Assembly: GCA_025360715.1 (NCBI GenBank)
Contig: JANYBS010000114.1
Coordinates: 1-64,000, forward strand
Direction: 5' to 3'
From: Candidatus Eiseniibacteriota bacterium
Lineage (GTDB): Bacteria > Eisenbacteria > RBG-16-71-46
Length of the DNA stretch: 64,000 nt
In this document: piece by piece, positions 36,358 to 45,535 of the stretch
Numbering within the stretch: position 1 is the first letter of the stretch
Layout: each line of letters opens with the position of its first letter
Position numbers and translations under genes: made by a program
Notes under the pieces: generated by a model
Databases searched by the model: none
What the model saw: only the letters and a program-made list of their open reading frames with translations
What the model was told of the DNA's origin: nothing

Positions 36358-37305
36358 ATGGCGATGATCAAGAGTGAGAAGATCTGGATGAACGGCCAGT
36401 TCGTGGCCTGGGACGAAGCGAAGGTGCACGTCCTGTCGCACGCGCTGCACTACGGCTCGAGTGTCTTCGAAGGCATTCGCTGCTATCCCGGAAAGAACGG
36501 CCCGGCCATCTTCCGGCTCGGTGATCATATCGAGCGGCTCATGCAGTCGGCCAAGATCTATCGCATGGCCGTCCCGTTCTCGCAGGCGCAGATCGAGCAG
36601 GCATGCCTGGAAACCGTGAGCGTGAATTCCTTAAAGGAATGTTATATCCGCCCGCTCATCTACCGTGGCTACGAGCACGTGGGCGTGAACCCGATCGGCA
36701 CGCCGATCGAAGTCGCGATCGCCGCCTACCCGTGGGGCAAGTACCTGGGCGATGACGCGCTCACCAAGGGCGTCGCGGTCAAGATCGGCACGTGGGCACG
36801 CATGGCGCCGAACACGCTGCCGGCGCTCGCCAAGGCGGGCGGCAACTACTTGAACTCGCAACTGCTCAAGCTCGAGGCCGTGACCGACGGCTACGCCGAG
36901 GCGATCGCGCTCGATACGAATGGCTACGTGAGCGAGGGCAGCGGCGAGAACCTGTTCATCGTCATGAAGAACGAGCTCATCACGCCGCCGGTGCACGCCA
37001 GCATCCTGGCCGGCATCACGCGCGCCTCGGTGATGACACTGGCGAAGGAACTCGGCTACACGGTGCGCGAGTCGGTCGTGCCGCGTGAGATGCTCTACAT
37101 CGCCGACGAGCTCTTCTTCTCGGGCACGGCGGTCGAAGTGACGCCGATCGTCTCCGTCGACCGCGTCACGGTCGGCACCGGTGAGCGCGGCCCGCTCACC
37201 AAGGCGATCCAGGACGCGTTCTTCGGCATCGTGCGCGGCGAGCTGGCTGATCGCCATGGCTGGCTCACCGCTGTCCCGCAGGGCGTCGCCGCCCAGCGAG
37301 GCTAG
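36358..37305 (+). CDS. ilvE: Branched-chain amino acid aminotransferase
   Basis: PLP-dependent transamination of the keto-acids of Val, Leu and Ile (fold type IV). The 315-aa product has HALHYGSSVFEGIRCY near 28-43, the RPLIYRGYEHVGV strand, the Schiff-base Lys K159 within LAKAGGNYLNS, and the phosphate-binding SEGSGENLFIV and AGITRASVM loops. Family length is ~305. It follows the phosphatase by 39 bases and precedes rpiB by 4. Confidence 0.96.
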   Translation: MAMIKSEKIWMNGQFVAWDEAKVHVLSHALHYGSSVFEGIRCYPGKNGPAIFRLGDHIERLMQSAKIYRMAVPFSQAQIEQACLETVSVNSLKECYIRPLIYRGYEHVGVNPIGTPIEVAIAAYPWGKYLGDDALTKGVAVKIGTWARMAPNTLPALAKAGGNYLNSQLLKLEAVTDGYAEAIALDTNGYVSEGSGENLFIVMKNELITPPVHASILAGITRASVMTLAKELGYTVRESVVPREMLYIADELFFSGTAVEVTPIVSVDRVTVGTGERGPLTKAIQDAFFGIVRGELADRHGWLTAVPQGVAAQRG

Positions 37306-37309
37306 TGCC

Positions 37310-37767
37310 ATGAGAGTCGCCATCGGTAGCGACCACGCCGGGTTCATGCTCAAAGAGGCCATCAAGGCGGACCTGATCCGCCAGGGGCACGAGGTCGCCG
37401 ACCTGGGCACGACGTCCACAGAGTCCGTGGACTATCCGGACTTCGCTATCCCCGTGGCCGAGAAGGTGGTGGCGGGTGAGGCGGACAAGGGCGTGGTCGT
37501 GTGCGCGACCGGCATCGGCGTGAGCATCGCCGCGAACAAGGTCGATGGCGCTCGCGCCGCGGTGGTCACGAGTGACGAGGTCGCGCACTTCTCGCGCGAA
37601 CACAACGACGCCAACATCATCGCGCTCGGCCAGAAGACGGTGCCGGGCACCGAGGACGCGCTGCGCTGGGTGCGTGCGTTCCTCGAGACTCCCTTCGCAG
37701 GTGGCCGGCACGAACGGCGCGTCGAGAAGATGCACACCTATGAAGTGGAGCACCATCACCCCGAGGA

Positions 37768-37771
<4 letters not shown>
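37310..37771 (+). CDS. rpiB: Ribose-5-phosphate isomerase B
   Basis: Interconverts ribose-5-phosphate and ribulose-5-phosphate. The 153-aa product has GSDHAGF at 6-12, DYPDFA at 41-46 and the catalytic Cys65 in [15 protein letters not shown], the anion hole of the RpiB family. ATG 37310 is four bases after ilvE; the longer open frame upstream overlaps ilvE. The C-terminus is extended with a His/Glu-rich tail. The stop overlaps glyA as GTGA. The rpiB-glyA order is common in bacteria. Confidence 0.96.
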
Positions 37772-39051
<1,280 letters not shown>

Positions 39052-39076
39052 AACGCGCGTATTCCCGTTCTGCAAT

Positions 39077-39113
39077 GCGAAGGGCGCCCTTACCCGGCGC
39101 CCTTCGCGCTTTT
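39077..39113 (+). terminator. Intrinsic terminator after glyA
   Basis: GCGAAGGGCGCC (39077-39088) pairs perfectly over 12 bp with GGCGCCCTTCGC (39096-39107) across a 7-base loop, followed by GCTTTT. Confidence 0.85.
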
Positions 39114-39229
39114 CATGGGCATCCGCGCAGTATCGGCCGCTGGCACCGGTCCTGCAATCCCTGAGCGCGGCTTTCACCACTTTGCTCCCGATCTGCATCT
39201 TGCTCTCACTCGCCGGGATTCCCCCACCT

Positions 39230-39682
39230 ATGCTCGACCACTTCGCTCTGCGGCTGATCTCGCGGGCCGTGCCGGTCCTCGTACCGGGAGCGCGCCTGCA
39301 TCACGAAGCGCTGGCCCGCGCTGCCGCCGGTCAGCCGGCCGAGGCCGAGCGCATGTTCGAGGCTGCTGCGGCGGCGTACCGGCGAGAGTGGGCGGTCGAG
39401 CCCATGGCACGCTTGCGCGTTCAGCAACGCATGGTGAAGGCGCGCGCGGGTGGCGATGCGATGCACGAGGCCGATGCGATGCTCGAGATCGTGCGGGCGT
39501 TGAACAAGCTCGACCGGATGGAGTCCCTGGCCGCGCCCTTCGCGATGAGGGATGCCCGGGAGGTGCTGTCGGAATGGCTCGCGGCAAGCCATGACGTGAG
39601 CTTGACGGTCGAGGATGCCTCCGTGGCCGGCGTGCCACCAGCGGTCGCCACCGAGCTCGCGGCCTTGCAAACCGCCGCCTGA
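39230..39682 (+). CDS. Hypothetical helical protein
   Basis: I do not recognise this 150-aa product. It is Ala-rich and predicted helical, with a TPR-like stretch (HHEALARAAAGQPAEAERMFEAAA near 24-47) and no signal peptide or TM helix. ATG 39230 is chosen because upstream sequence in the same frame covers the glyA terminator. No good Shine-Dalgarno is visible. It lies between the glyA terminator and the moxR promoter, so it may be a single-gene unit; codon use resembles its neighbours. Confidence 0.6.
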   Translation: MLDHFALRLISRAVPVLVPGARLHHEALARAAAGQPAEAERMFEAAAAAYRREWAVEPMARLRVQQRMVKARAGGDAMHEADAMLEIVRALNKLDRMESLAAPFAMRDAREVLSEWLAASHDVSLTVEDASVAGVPPAVATELAALQTAA

Positions 39683-39726
39683 CCTGGCGCGCGCGCCGAA
39701 GGACTTCCCAAGCGTCCGGCAATGGC

Positions 39727-39732
39727 TATACT
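39727..39732 (+). promoter_or_regulatory. Possible -10 box before moxR
   Basis: TATACT, 57 bases before the moxR ATG in otherwise GC-rich sequence. No -35 match is found at 16-19 bases. It would start the Bat operon. Confidence 0.35.
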
Positions 39733-39788
39733 GCGGGGCACTCTCCGGCATCCGCGATGGACCCGCAGTTCCCTTCCAGGAAGGAAGC

Positions 39789-40772
39789 ATGACCGTCGAC
39801 CCGCAATCGGCCCGGCGCATCGAACGCGCTGGCGAGACCTTGATGCGTGTCCGTGATGAAGTCGGACGCGCCGTCGTCGGCCAGAAGTACATGGTCGACC
39901 GTCTGCTCATCGGCCTGCTTACGGGCGGCCACGTGCTGCTCGAAGGCGTTCCCGGACTGGCAAAGACGCTGGCCGCGAACAGCCTTGCGCAGGCACTGAG
40001 CCTTCGCTTCCGGCGTATCCAGTTCACGCCGGACCTGCTGCCCGCCGATCTCACCGGCACGGTCATCTATAACCCGCGTGAAGCCACTTTCAGTGCCAAG
40101 CGAGGGCCCCTTTTCGCGAACCTCGTGCTTGCCGACGAGATCAATCGCGCGCCCGCCAAGGTGCAGAGCGCGCTGCTCGAGGCCATGCAGGAGAAGCAAG
40201 TGACCTTGGGCGACGAGACGCTGCCGCTCGAGTCGCCGTTCCTGGTGCTCGCGACGCAGAACCCGATCGAGCAGGAGGGCACGTACCCGCTGCCCGAGGC
40301 GCAGAGCGACCGGTTCATGCTCAAGGTCAAGGTGGACTATCCCGATCGCGCCGAGGAGAAAGAGATCCTGCGCCGCGCCGGGCTGGGCACCATGCCCACG
40401 CTCAAGCCGCAAGCCACGCGCGAGCAGGTCATGGACGCGCGTGACGCCCTGGCCAGCGTCTATGTGGATGACAAGATCCAGGAATACGTGCTCGATCTGG
40501 TGATCGCCACGCGCCGGCCCAAGGAGCATGGTCTGCCGCTCGACCATCTGATCACATTCGGTGCCTCGCCGCGCGCGACGCTATTCCTGGTCCGCGCCGC
40601 CCAAGCGCATGCGCTCGTCGTGGGCCGGCCTTATGTGTTGCCCGAGGATGTGAAAGCGATCGCGCTCGACGTCCTGCGTCACCGCATCCAGGTCTCGTAC
40701 GAGGCCGAGGCGGAAGGCGTGGACGGTGAAGAGGTCGCGCGCCGTATCCTGGAGCAGGTCCGCGTGCCTTGA
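39789..40772 (+). CDS. moxR: MoxR family AAA+ ATPase
   Basis: A chaperone-like AAA+ ATPase that works with VWA-domain proteins. The 327-aa product has Walker A GVPGLAKT at 53-60, Walker B VLADEINRAP, sensor 1 ATQNPIEQEGTYPLPEAQ.DRF and the sensor-2 arginine region GASPRAT. ATG 39789 follows GGAAGGAAG; upstream residues in frame cover the preceding gene. It heads an operon of DUF58 and Bat genes with overlapping codons throughout, the classic MoxR-VWA arrangement. Confidence 0.95.
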   Translation: MTVDPQSARRIERAGETLMRVRDEVGRAVVGQKYMVDRLLIGLLTGGHVLLEGVPGLAKTLAANSLAQALSLRFRRIQFTPDLLPADLTGTVIYNPREATFSAKRGPLFANLVLADEINRAPAKVQSALLEAMQEKQVTLGDETLPLESPFLVLATQNPIEQEGTYPLPEAQSDRFMLKVKVDYPDRAEEKEILRRAGLGTMPTLKPQATREQVMDARDALASVYVDDKIQEYVLDLVIATRRPKEHGLPLDHLITFGASPRATLFLVRAAQAHALVVGRPYVLPEDVKAIALDVLRHRIQVSYEAEAEGVDGEEVARRILEQVRVP

Positions 40773-41656
40773 TGGCCACCGGCGAACTGCTCAAGAAAGT
40801 CCGCCGGCTCGAGATCCGCAGCCGCCGCCTCGTCGCCGACCTCTTCGCGGGCGGCAGCGCCAGCGTATTCAAGGGCCGCGGAGTCGAGTTCGAAGAGGTG
40901 CGCCCGTACGTTCCCGGTGACGAGATCCGCGACCTCGACTGGAACGTGACGGCGCGTCTGGGCGAGCCGTACGTGAAGCGCTTCGTCGAGGAGCGCGAGC
41001 TGACCGTGCTGCTCGTGGTGGACCTGTCGCGCTCCATGCGCTTCGGTACCGGGGGCCAGGACAAGCGCGAGATGGCGGCCGAGCTCTGTGCCGTGCTGGG
41101 GTTCTCGGCGATGCGCAACAATGACCGTGTGGGGCTCGTGCTCTGCGGCGAGAAGGTCGAACACTTCGTGCCGCCCTCGCGCGGACGCACGCACCTGTTG
41201 CGGTTGCTCCGCGACCTGCTCGAGCGCGAGCCCAGCTCACCGGGGACGCGGCTGGGGGAGGCGGCGAAGTTCGTCAACCGCACCATGCGCCGCCACACGT
41301 TGGTGTTCTGGATCTCGGACTTCGAAGATGTGCTGGATGTGAAAGACTGGCGCGTGCTCTCGCGTCGCCACGAGGTGACGGCGCTCGCCCTGCGCGACCC
41401 GCGCGATGAGCACCTCCCCGACGTCGGCTGGGTGATGCTCGAAGATCTGGAGAGCGGGCAGCGGCGATTGGTCGACACCGGCGACGCCAAAGTGCGCCAG
41501 CGTTACCAAGCGGCCGCGCGCGAGCGCCGCCGCCAGGTCGAAGCGACCTTGAAGCTGGCGCAGTGCCCATTCCTGGAACTGCGTACGGACCGGCCCTATC
41601 TGCCCATGCTCATGCGCCATTTCCAGGCGCGCCGCCGTGGCCGGGGCGCCGCGTGA
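40772..41656 (+). CDS. DUF58 domain protein
   Basis: DUF58 proteins contain a degenerate VWA fold and accompany MoxR. The 294-aa product begins GELLKKVRRLEIRSRRLVADLFAGG..SVFKGRG, followed by the signature EVRPYVPGDEIRDLDWNVTAR, and has a MIDAS-like VVDLSRSM. No TM helices are seen, unlike longer DUF58 proteins. ATG 40772 overlaps the moxR stop (TGATG); a TTG immediately upstream is also in frame. It may recruit MoxR to the Bat membrane complex (inference). Confidence 0.93.
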   Translation: MATGELLKKVRRLEIRSRRLVADLFAGGSASVFKGRGVEFEEVRPYVPGDEIRDLDWNVTARLGEPYVKRFVEERELTVLLVVDLSRSMRFGTGGQDKREMAAELCAVLGFSAMRNNDRVGLVLCGEKVEHFVPPSRGRTHLLRLLRDLLEREPSSPGTRLGEAAKFVNRTMRRHTLVFWISDFEDVLDVKDWRVLSRRHEVTALALRDPRDEHLPDVGWVMLEDLESGQRRLVDTGDAKVRQRYQAAARERRRQVEATLKLAQCPFLELRTDRPYLPMLMRHFQARRRGRGAA

Positions 41657-42771
41657 GGCGAACGCTTGCGCGCGCCGTGCTGGCGATGCTGGCGATTCCG
41701 GCGATGGCGACGATGCTGGCTTCAGGCAGTGCCGCCGCCGCGCCGGCGCCACCCTCCATCACGCGATTGAGCGGCCAGCGGCCGCAGGCGTTGCGCTCCG
41801 GCCCGCGCGATACGTCCGCAAGCGGTGTGCGCATGCGCGTGCAGCTCACACCGGCGCCTGTGCATGTGGGTGAGCGCGTGCGCTATCACGCGATGGTCCT
41901 GGTACCGCGCGGCACCGACGTGCGCTTCGGCGCCCCCGATGTGGGCGGCGACTTCACGTGGGGGGCACGCACGGCCGGACGCACACGCGCTGCCGACAAT
42001 GGCGACAACGGCCGCACGCCCACGGACAGCGTGTGGGTGGACCTGCCGCTGCAGTTGTTCCGCTCGGGCTACGTCGATGTGCCCGGGCTCACGTTGCAGA
42101 TCACGCCGTTCCCCGGCACGACGCGCGCAGGCGCGACACGCCTGCCGATCGCGCACGTGATCGTGATCCCGAGCGTGACCGCCGCCGACTCGAATGCTCA
42201 GTTGCGTCCCGTGCGCGGCCCCTTGGGCGCGCCCTGGTGGGAGCGCATCTCGTGGACATTGGTGGCGATCGGCGTTGTGGTACTCGCCGCGATCCTCGCC
42301 CTCGTGCGCTACCTGCGCGCGCGCAAGCGCGTAGCGCTCTCTGCGCCCGCGCTCGTGCGGCCGCTCACGCCGCGGCTCGACCCCGCCGCAGAGGCACTGC
42401 GGGCGCTCGCCGAACTGCGAGCGCAACGCTTGCCCGAGGCGGGGCAGTATGGCGAGCACGCGCTGGCGCTCACGCGCATCCTGCGAAGGTTCCTCGAGGC
42501 GACGGTCGGCGCCACGATGCCCGGCGACACGAGCGCGGAATTGCTGGCGCATCTGCGCGGCTCGCGGCTGAGTGCGGCGGACTTGCAGCGTCTCGAAGGC
42601 CTGTTGGGATTCTGGGACCGCGTCAAGTTCGCGCGCGCGCCCATGGGCGCCGACGAGGCGCACCGCTGCGAGGACGCGGTCGAGGGCTTCGTGCGGCAGG
42701 CGATGCCCGCTGCGCCCGCGCCGGTCCCGGGTGCCGCGCCACCTCGAGCCGCCAGTGGTGGTGCCTCATGA
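41653..42771 (+). CDS. DUF4381-like membrane protein of the Bat operon
   Basis: A 372-aa exported membrane protein: a signal peptide (1-33, Ala-rich), a periplasmic beta-sandwich-like segment (~55-190, HVGERVRYHAMVLVPRGTDV resembling BatD oxygen-tolerance domains), one TM helix at ~200-222 (WTLVAIGVVVLAAILALVRYL), and a cytoplasmic helical domain with EHALALTRILRRFLEATVG, as in DUF4381 proteins placed between DUF58 and BatA. Start GTG 41653 overlaps the DUF58 stop; an earlier in-frame start is inside that gene. Precise role unknown. Confidence 0.75.
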   Translation: MRRTLARAVLAMLAIPAMATMLASGSAAAAPAPPSITRLSGQRPQALRSGPRDTSASGVRMRVQLTPAPVHVGERVRYHAMVLVPRGTDVRFGAPDVGGDFTWGARTAGRTRAADNGDNGRTPTDSVWVDLPLQLFRSGYVDVPGLTLQITPFPGTTRAGATRLPIAHVIVIPSVTAADSNAQLRPVRGPLGAPWWERISWTLVAIGVVVLAAILALVRYLRARKRVALSAPALVRPLTPRLDPAAEALRALAELRAQRLPEAGQYGEHALALTRILRRFLEATVGATMPGDTSAELLAHLRGSRLSAADLQRLEGLLGFWDRVKFARAPMGADEAHRCEDAVEGFVRQAMPAAPAPVPGAAPPRAASGGAS

Positions 42772-43754
42772 TGCGCTTCGAGTACCCGTGGGCGCTGTTG
42801 TTGCTGTTGCTCGTGCCGGGCCTCATGTTCTGGCGCTGGCGCCGGCCCGATACGCAGCCCGCCGCGGTGCTGTGGGGCTCGCTGCAGGGACTGCGCGCGC
42901 CGGGACTGTGGGGCGCGCTCGTGTTGTTCGTGCGCACGCTGCCGTGGGCCGCGCTCGTGCTGGCGATCATCGCGCTCGCGCGGCCGCAACAGGGCGTGCA
43001 GCAGAGCGAGGTGGATTCCAAAGGCGTCGACATCGTGCTCGCGATCGACATCTCGCCCAGCATGCGAGCACAGGACATGGGCGGCGGCGACCGCTTGGAC
43101 CTTGCCAAGGGCACCGCGCGTGAATTCGTGCGTGGCCGCCCGCATGACCGCATCGGCGTGGTGGGTTTTGCCGCGACCGCGTTCACGCAGTGCCCGCTCA
43201 CGCTGGATCACGACACGCTGGGCGAGTTGTTGGGCGATCTCGACTTCGGCCTGGCCGACGACGGAACGGCGATCGGCATGGGCTTGGCCACCGCGGTGCA
43301 GCGTCTGCGCGAGAGCAAGACGCCCAGTAAGGTCATCGTGCTGCTCACCGATGGTGAGAACAACCGCGGCGCCATCGATCCGCTCACGGCAGCCGATCTG
43401 GCGCACGCGATGGGCGTGAAGGTCTACACGGTACTGGTGGGCCGCCCGTCGATGGTGCCGGTCGAGACCATCGATCCCGTGCTGGGCCGTACGGTGACCA
43501 TGCAGCCGGTCGATGTGGACCCGGCCACTCTGCAGGAGATCTCGCGGCGCACGAACGGCCGGTTCTTCCGCGCCAGTGACGCCGCGACGCTGAGTGGTAT
43601 CTATGGCGAGATCGACCGCTTGGAACGCGCGCCGATCCGGGCGCTCGTCTATCGCGAGTACCGCGACCTGGGCCCACTGCTCATGGCTTTCGCTGCCGCG
43701 GTACTAGGCATCTTCATGTTCTCGAACGCCACCTGGGCATTCCGCGCGCCATGA
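42768..43754 (+). CDS. batA: VWA domain membrane protein BatA
   Basis: A 328-aa inner-membrane protein with two N-terminal TM helices (~9-21 and 50-71), a VWA domain with an intact MIDAS (DISPS at 94-98; later TDGEN) and a C-terminal TM helix. BatA belongs to the Bacteroides aerotolerance operon, linked to oxygen or envelope stress. Tandem ATG codons at 42768 and 42771 overlap the previous stop. Ends in an ATGA overlap with the BatB-BatC gene. Confidence 0.92.
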   Translation: MMRFEYPWALLLLLLVPGLMFWRWRRPDTQPAAVLWGSLQGLRAPGLWGALVLFVRTLPWAALVLAIIALARPQQGVQQSEVDSKGVDIVLAIDISPSMRAQDMGGGDRLDLAKGTAREFVRGRPHDRIGVVGFAATAFTQCPLTLDHDTLGELLGDLDFGLADDGTAIGMGLATAVQRLRESKTPSKVIVLLTDGENNRGAIDPLTAADLAHAMGVKVYTVLVGRPSMVPVETIDPVLGRTVTMQPVDVDPATLQEISRRTNGRFFRASDAATLSGIYGEIDRLERAPIRALVYREYRDLGPLLMAFAAAVLGIFMFSNATWAFRAP

Positions 43755-45535
43755 CCTTCGTCCATCCTACTGCGCTCTGGATTCTCGCTCTATTGCCGCT
43801 GCTCGCGCTCTTCGAGTGGCGGGCCGTGAAACGCGCTGAGCGCGCCGCCCGCCTCATGGTAGGCACGCGCGCGGGCCAGGCATTGCTCGCGCAGCAGTTG
43901 CCCGGCTCGCGTCGGCTGGGGCTCGCCCTGCGCCTGGCGGCGGTCGCGATGCTCATCATCGGTGCCTCGCAGCCGCAGTGGGGCCACGAGAGCGTGCGGC
44001 GGCAATCGCAGGGCTCCGACCTCGTGTTCGCGATCGATGTGTCGGCCAGCATGGACACGCGCGACGTGCCGCCCTCGCGCATCGACGAGGCGCGACGCGA
44101 AGCGCTGGGACTGCTCGAGCGCGTCGAGGGCAGCCGCGTGGGCGTGGTGGCCTTCGCGGGGGATGCGATCCGGCTCTGCCCGCTCACGCTCGATCACGCG
44201 ACCGCTCGATTGACGCTCGAGACGCTCGCGAGCGGCAGCGTGAGCACGCCCGGCACCGACCTGGGCAAAGCTCTGCACACGGCGCTGCGCGCGTTGCCGG
44301 CGGGCCGCCGTGATGAGCAGGCGATCGTGCTGTGGACCGACGGCGAGGACCTGGAGGGTCATGCGGCCGGCGCGCTCGCCGATCTCAAGCGCGAAGGCGT
44401 GCGTGTGTTCACGGTGGGTGTGGGCACCCCCTCGGGCGACGTGATTCCAGTGGTCGATGAGGCCGGGCAGGTCGTGGACATGCGCAAGGACGAACAGGGC
44501 CAGATCGTGCGCAGCAAGCTCGACGAGAACCTGTTGCGCGACCTGGCGCGATCCACGCGCGGCGGGTACTTCAGTGCTGCGCGTATGGGCGGCGAGCTCT
44601 CGCGCCTGGCTGCGGCCATGGGTTCGCTCGCGCGTTCGAGCCATGGCAGCAAACTGATCGAGCGCCCGGTGTCGCGCTTCCCGTGGTTCGCGGCACTCGC
44701 GATGCTGCTGCTGCTCACCGAGCATGCGCGGCCACGCCGCCGCCGAGAGGGCGCGCCGCTGCGGGCGGCGCCGGCGCCGAAGGCGAGCAAGCCGGCGCCT
44801 CGCGCGCCTGCGGCCACGAAGTCCGCGGCGCGGGTCGCGGCGCTGCTCCTGGGCGCACTCGCGCTCGTGACGCCAGCCACGGTGCGCGCGCAGTCGGATT
44901 GGGCGCGCGGCGATGCTGCCTTCCGCCGCCAGCAGTGGGCGCGCGCGGAGTCGCTGTACACGGCGCGCGCGAAGCGGGGAGGAGCGCCGGGGCCGCTGCA
45001 GGTGGACCTGGCCACGGCCAGATCGCGCGGCGCCAAGCGCGAGGAGGGCATGCGCGACCTGGACCGCCTGACGGCGATGACGGGTCGTGTGGGGCAGGCC
45101 GCTGGCTACAATCTGGGCACGCTGCTGGGTGACCAGGGCGAGACGCAGAAGTCGGTCGATGAGTTGCGCCGTGCGCTCGAGCGCGATCCGAACGACAAGG
45201 ACGCGCGCTGGAACTACGAACTCATGCGCCGCAGGCTCGAGGAACACAAGCAGAAGGAGCGCAAGCAGCCGCCCAAGCCCGACCCGAAGAAGGACCAGCA
45301 GCCGCAGCAACAGCCGCAGCAGAAGCCGGGACAGCCGCAGCCGCAGCCGCCTCAGCCGCAGGGACAAGGCCAGCAGCCCAAGGAGGACGATGGTCCTCCG
45401 CAGGGTGGCGCGCCGGGCATGACCAAGCAACAGGCCGAGCGTTTGCTGGGTTCACTTCAGGAGCTCGAGCGGCTGGAGAAGCAGCGCGCCAAGCGCACGA
45501 AGGTGATGCAGGAGAAGCGAGGCAAGGATTGGTGA
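43751..45535 (+). CDS. batB: BatB-BatC fusion protein (VWA + TPR)
   Basis: A 594-aa protein in which BatB and BatC are one chain. Residues 1-325 are BatB-like: N-terminal TM helices (8-21, 57-72), a MIDAS DVSAS at 96-100, TDGED at 196-200, and a TM at ~311-323. A linker rich in Pro/Ala/Lys leads to a hydrophobic stretch at 360-380 ending TVRAQ that looks exactly like a signal peptide, then TPR repeats (383-490) and a Lys/Pro/Gln-rich tail (500-555) typical of BatC. In most genomes batB and batC are separate. Its 3' end overlaps the next gene. Confidence 0.88.
   Translation: MTFVHPTALWILALLPLLALFEWRAVKRAERAARLMVGTRAGQALLAQQLPGSRRLGLALRLAAVAMLIIGASQPQWGHESVRRQSQGSDLVFAIDVSASMDTRDVPPSRIDEARREALGLLERVEGSRVGVVAFAGDAIRLCPLTLDHATARLTLETLASGSVSTPGTDLGKALHTALRALPAGRRDEQAIVLWTDGEDLEGHAAGALADLKREGVRVFTVGVGTPSGDVIPVVDEAGQVVDMRKDEQGQIVRSKLDENLLRDLARSTRGGYFSAARMGGELSRLAAAMGSLARSSHGSKLIERPVSRFPWFAALAMLLLLTEHARPRRRREGAPLRAAPAPKASKPAPRAPAATKSAARVAALLLGALALVTPATVRAQSDWARGDAAFRRQQWARAESLYTARAKRGGAPGPLQVDLATARSRGAKREEGMRDLDRLTAMTGRVGQAAGYNLGTLLGDQGETQKSVDELRRALERDPNDKDARWNYELMRRRLEEHKQKERKQPPKPDPKKDQQPQQQPQQKPGQPQPQPPQPQGQGQQPKEDDGPPQGGAPGMTKQQAERLLGSLQELERLEKQRAKRTKVMQEKRGKDW

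Noticed and set aside
45266-45402. Gln/Pro/Lys-rich codon repeats in the BatB-BatC gene
   Set aside because: An in-frame low-complexity tail typical of BatC proteins, not a separate repeat element.
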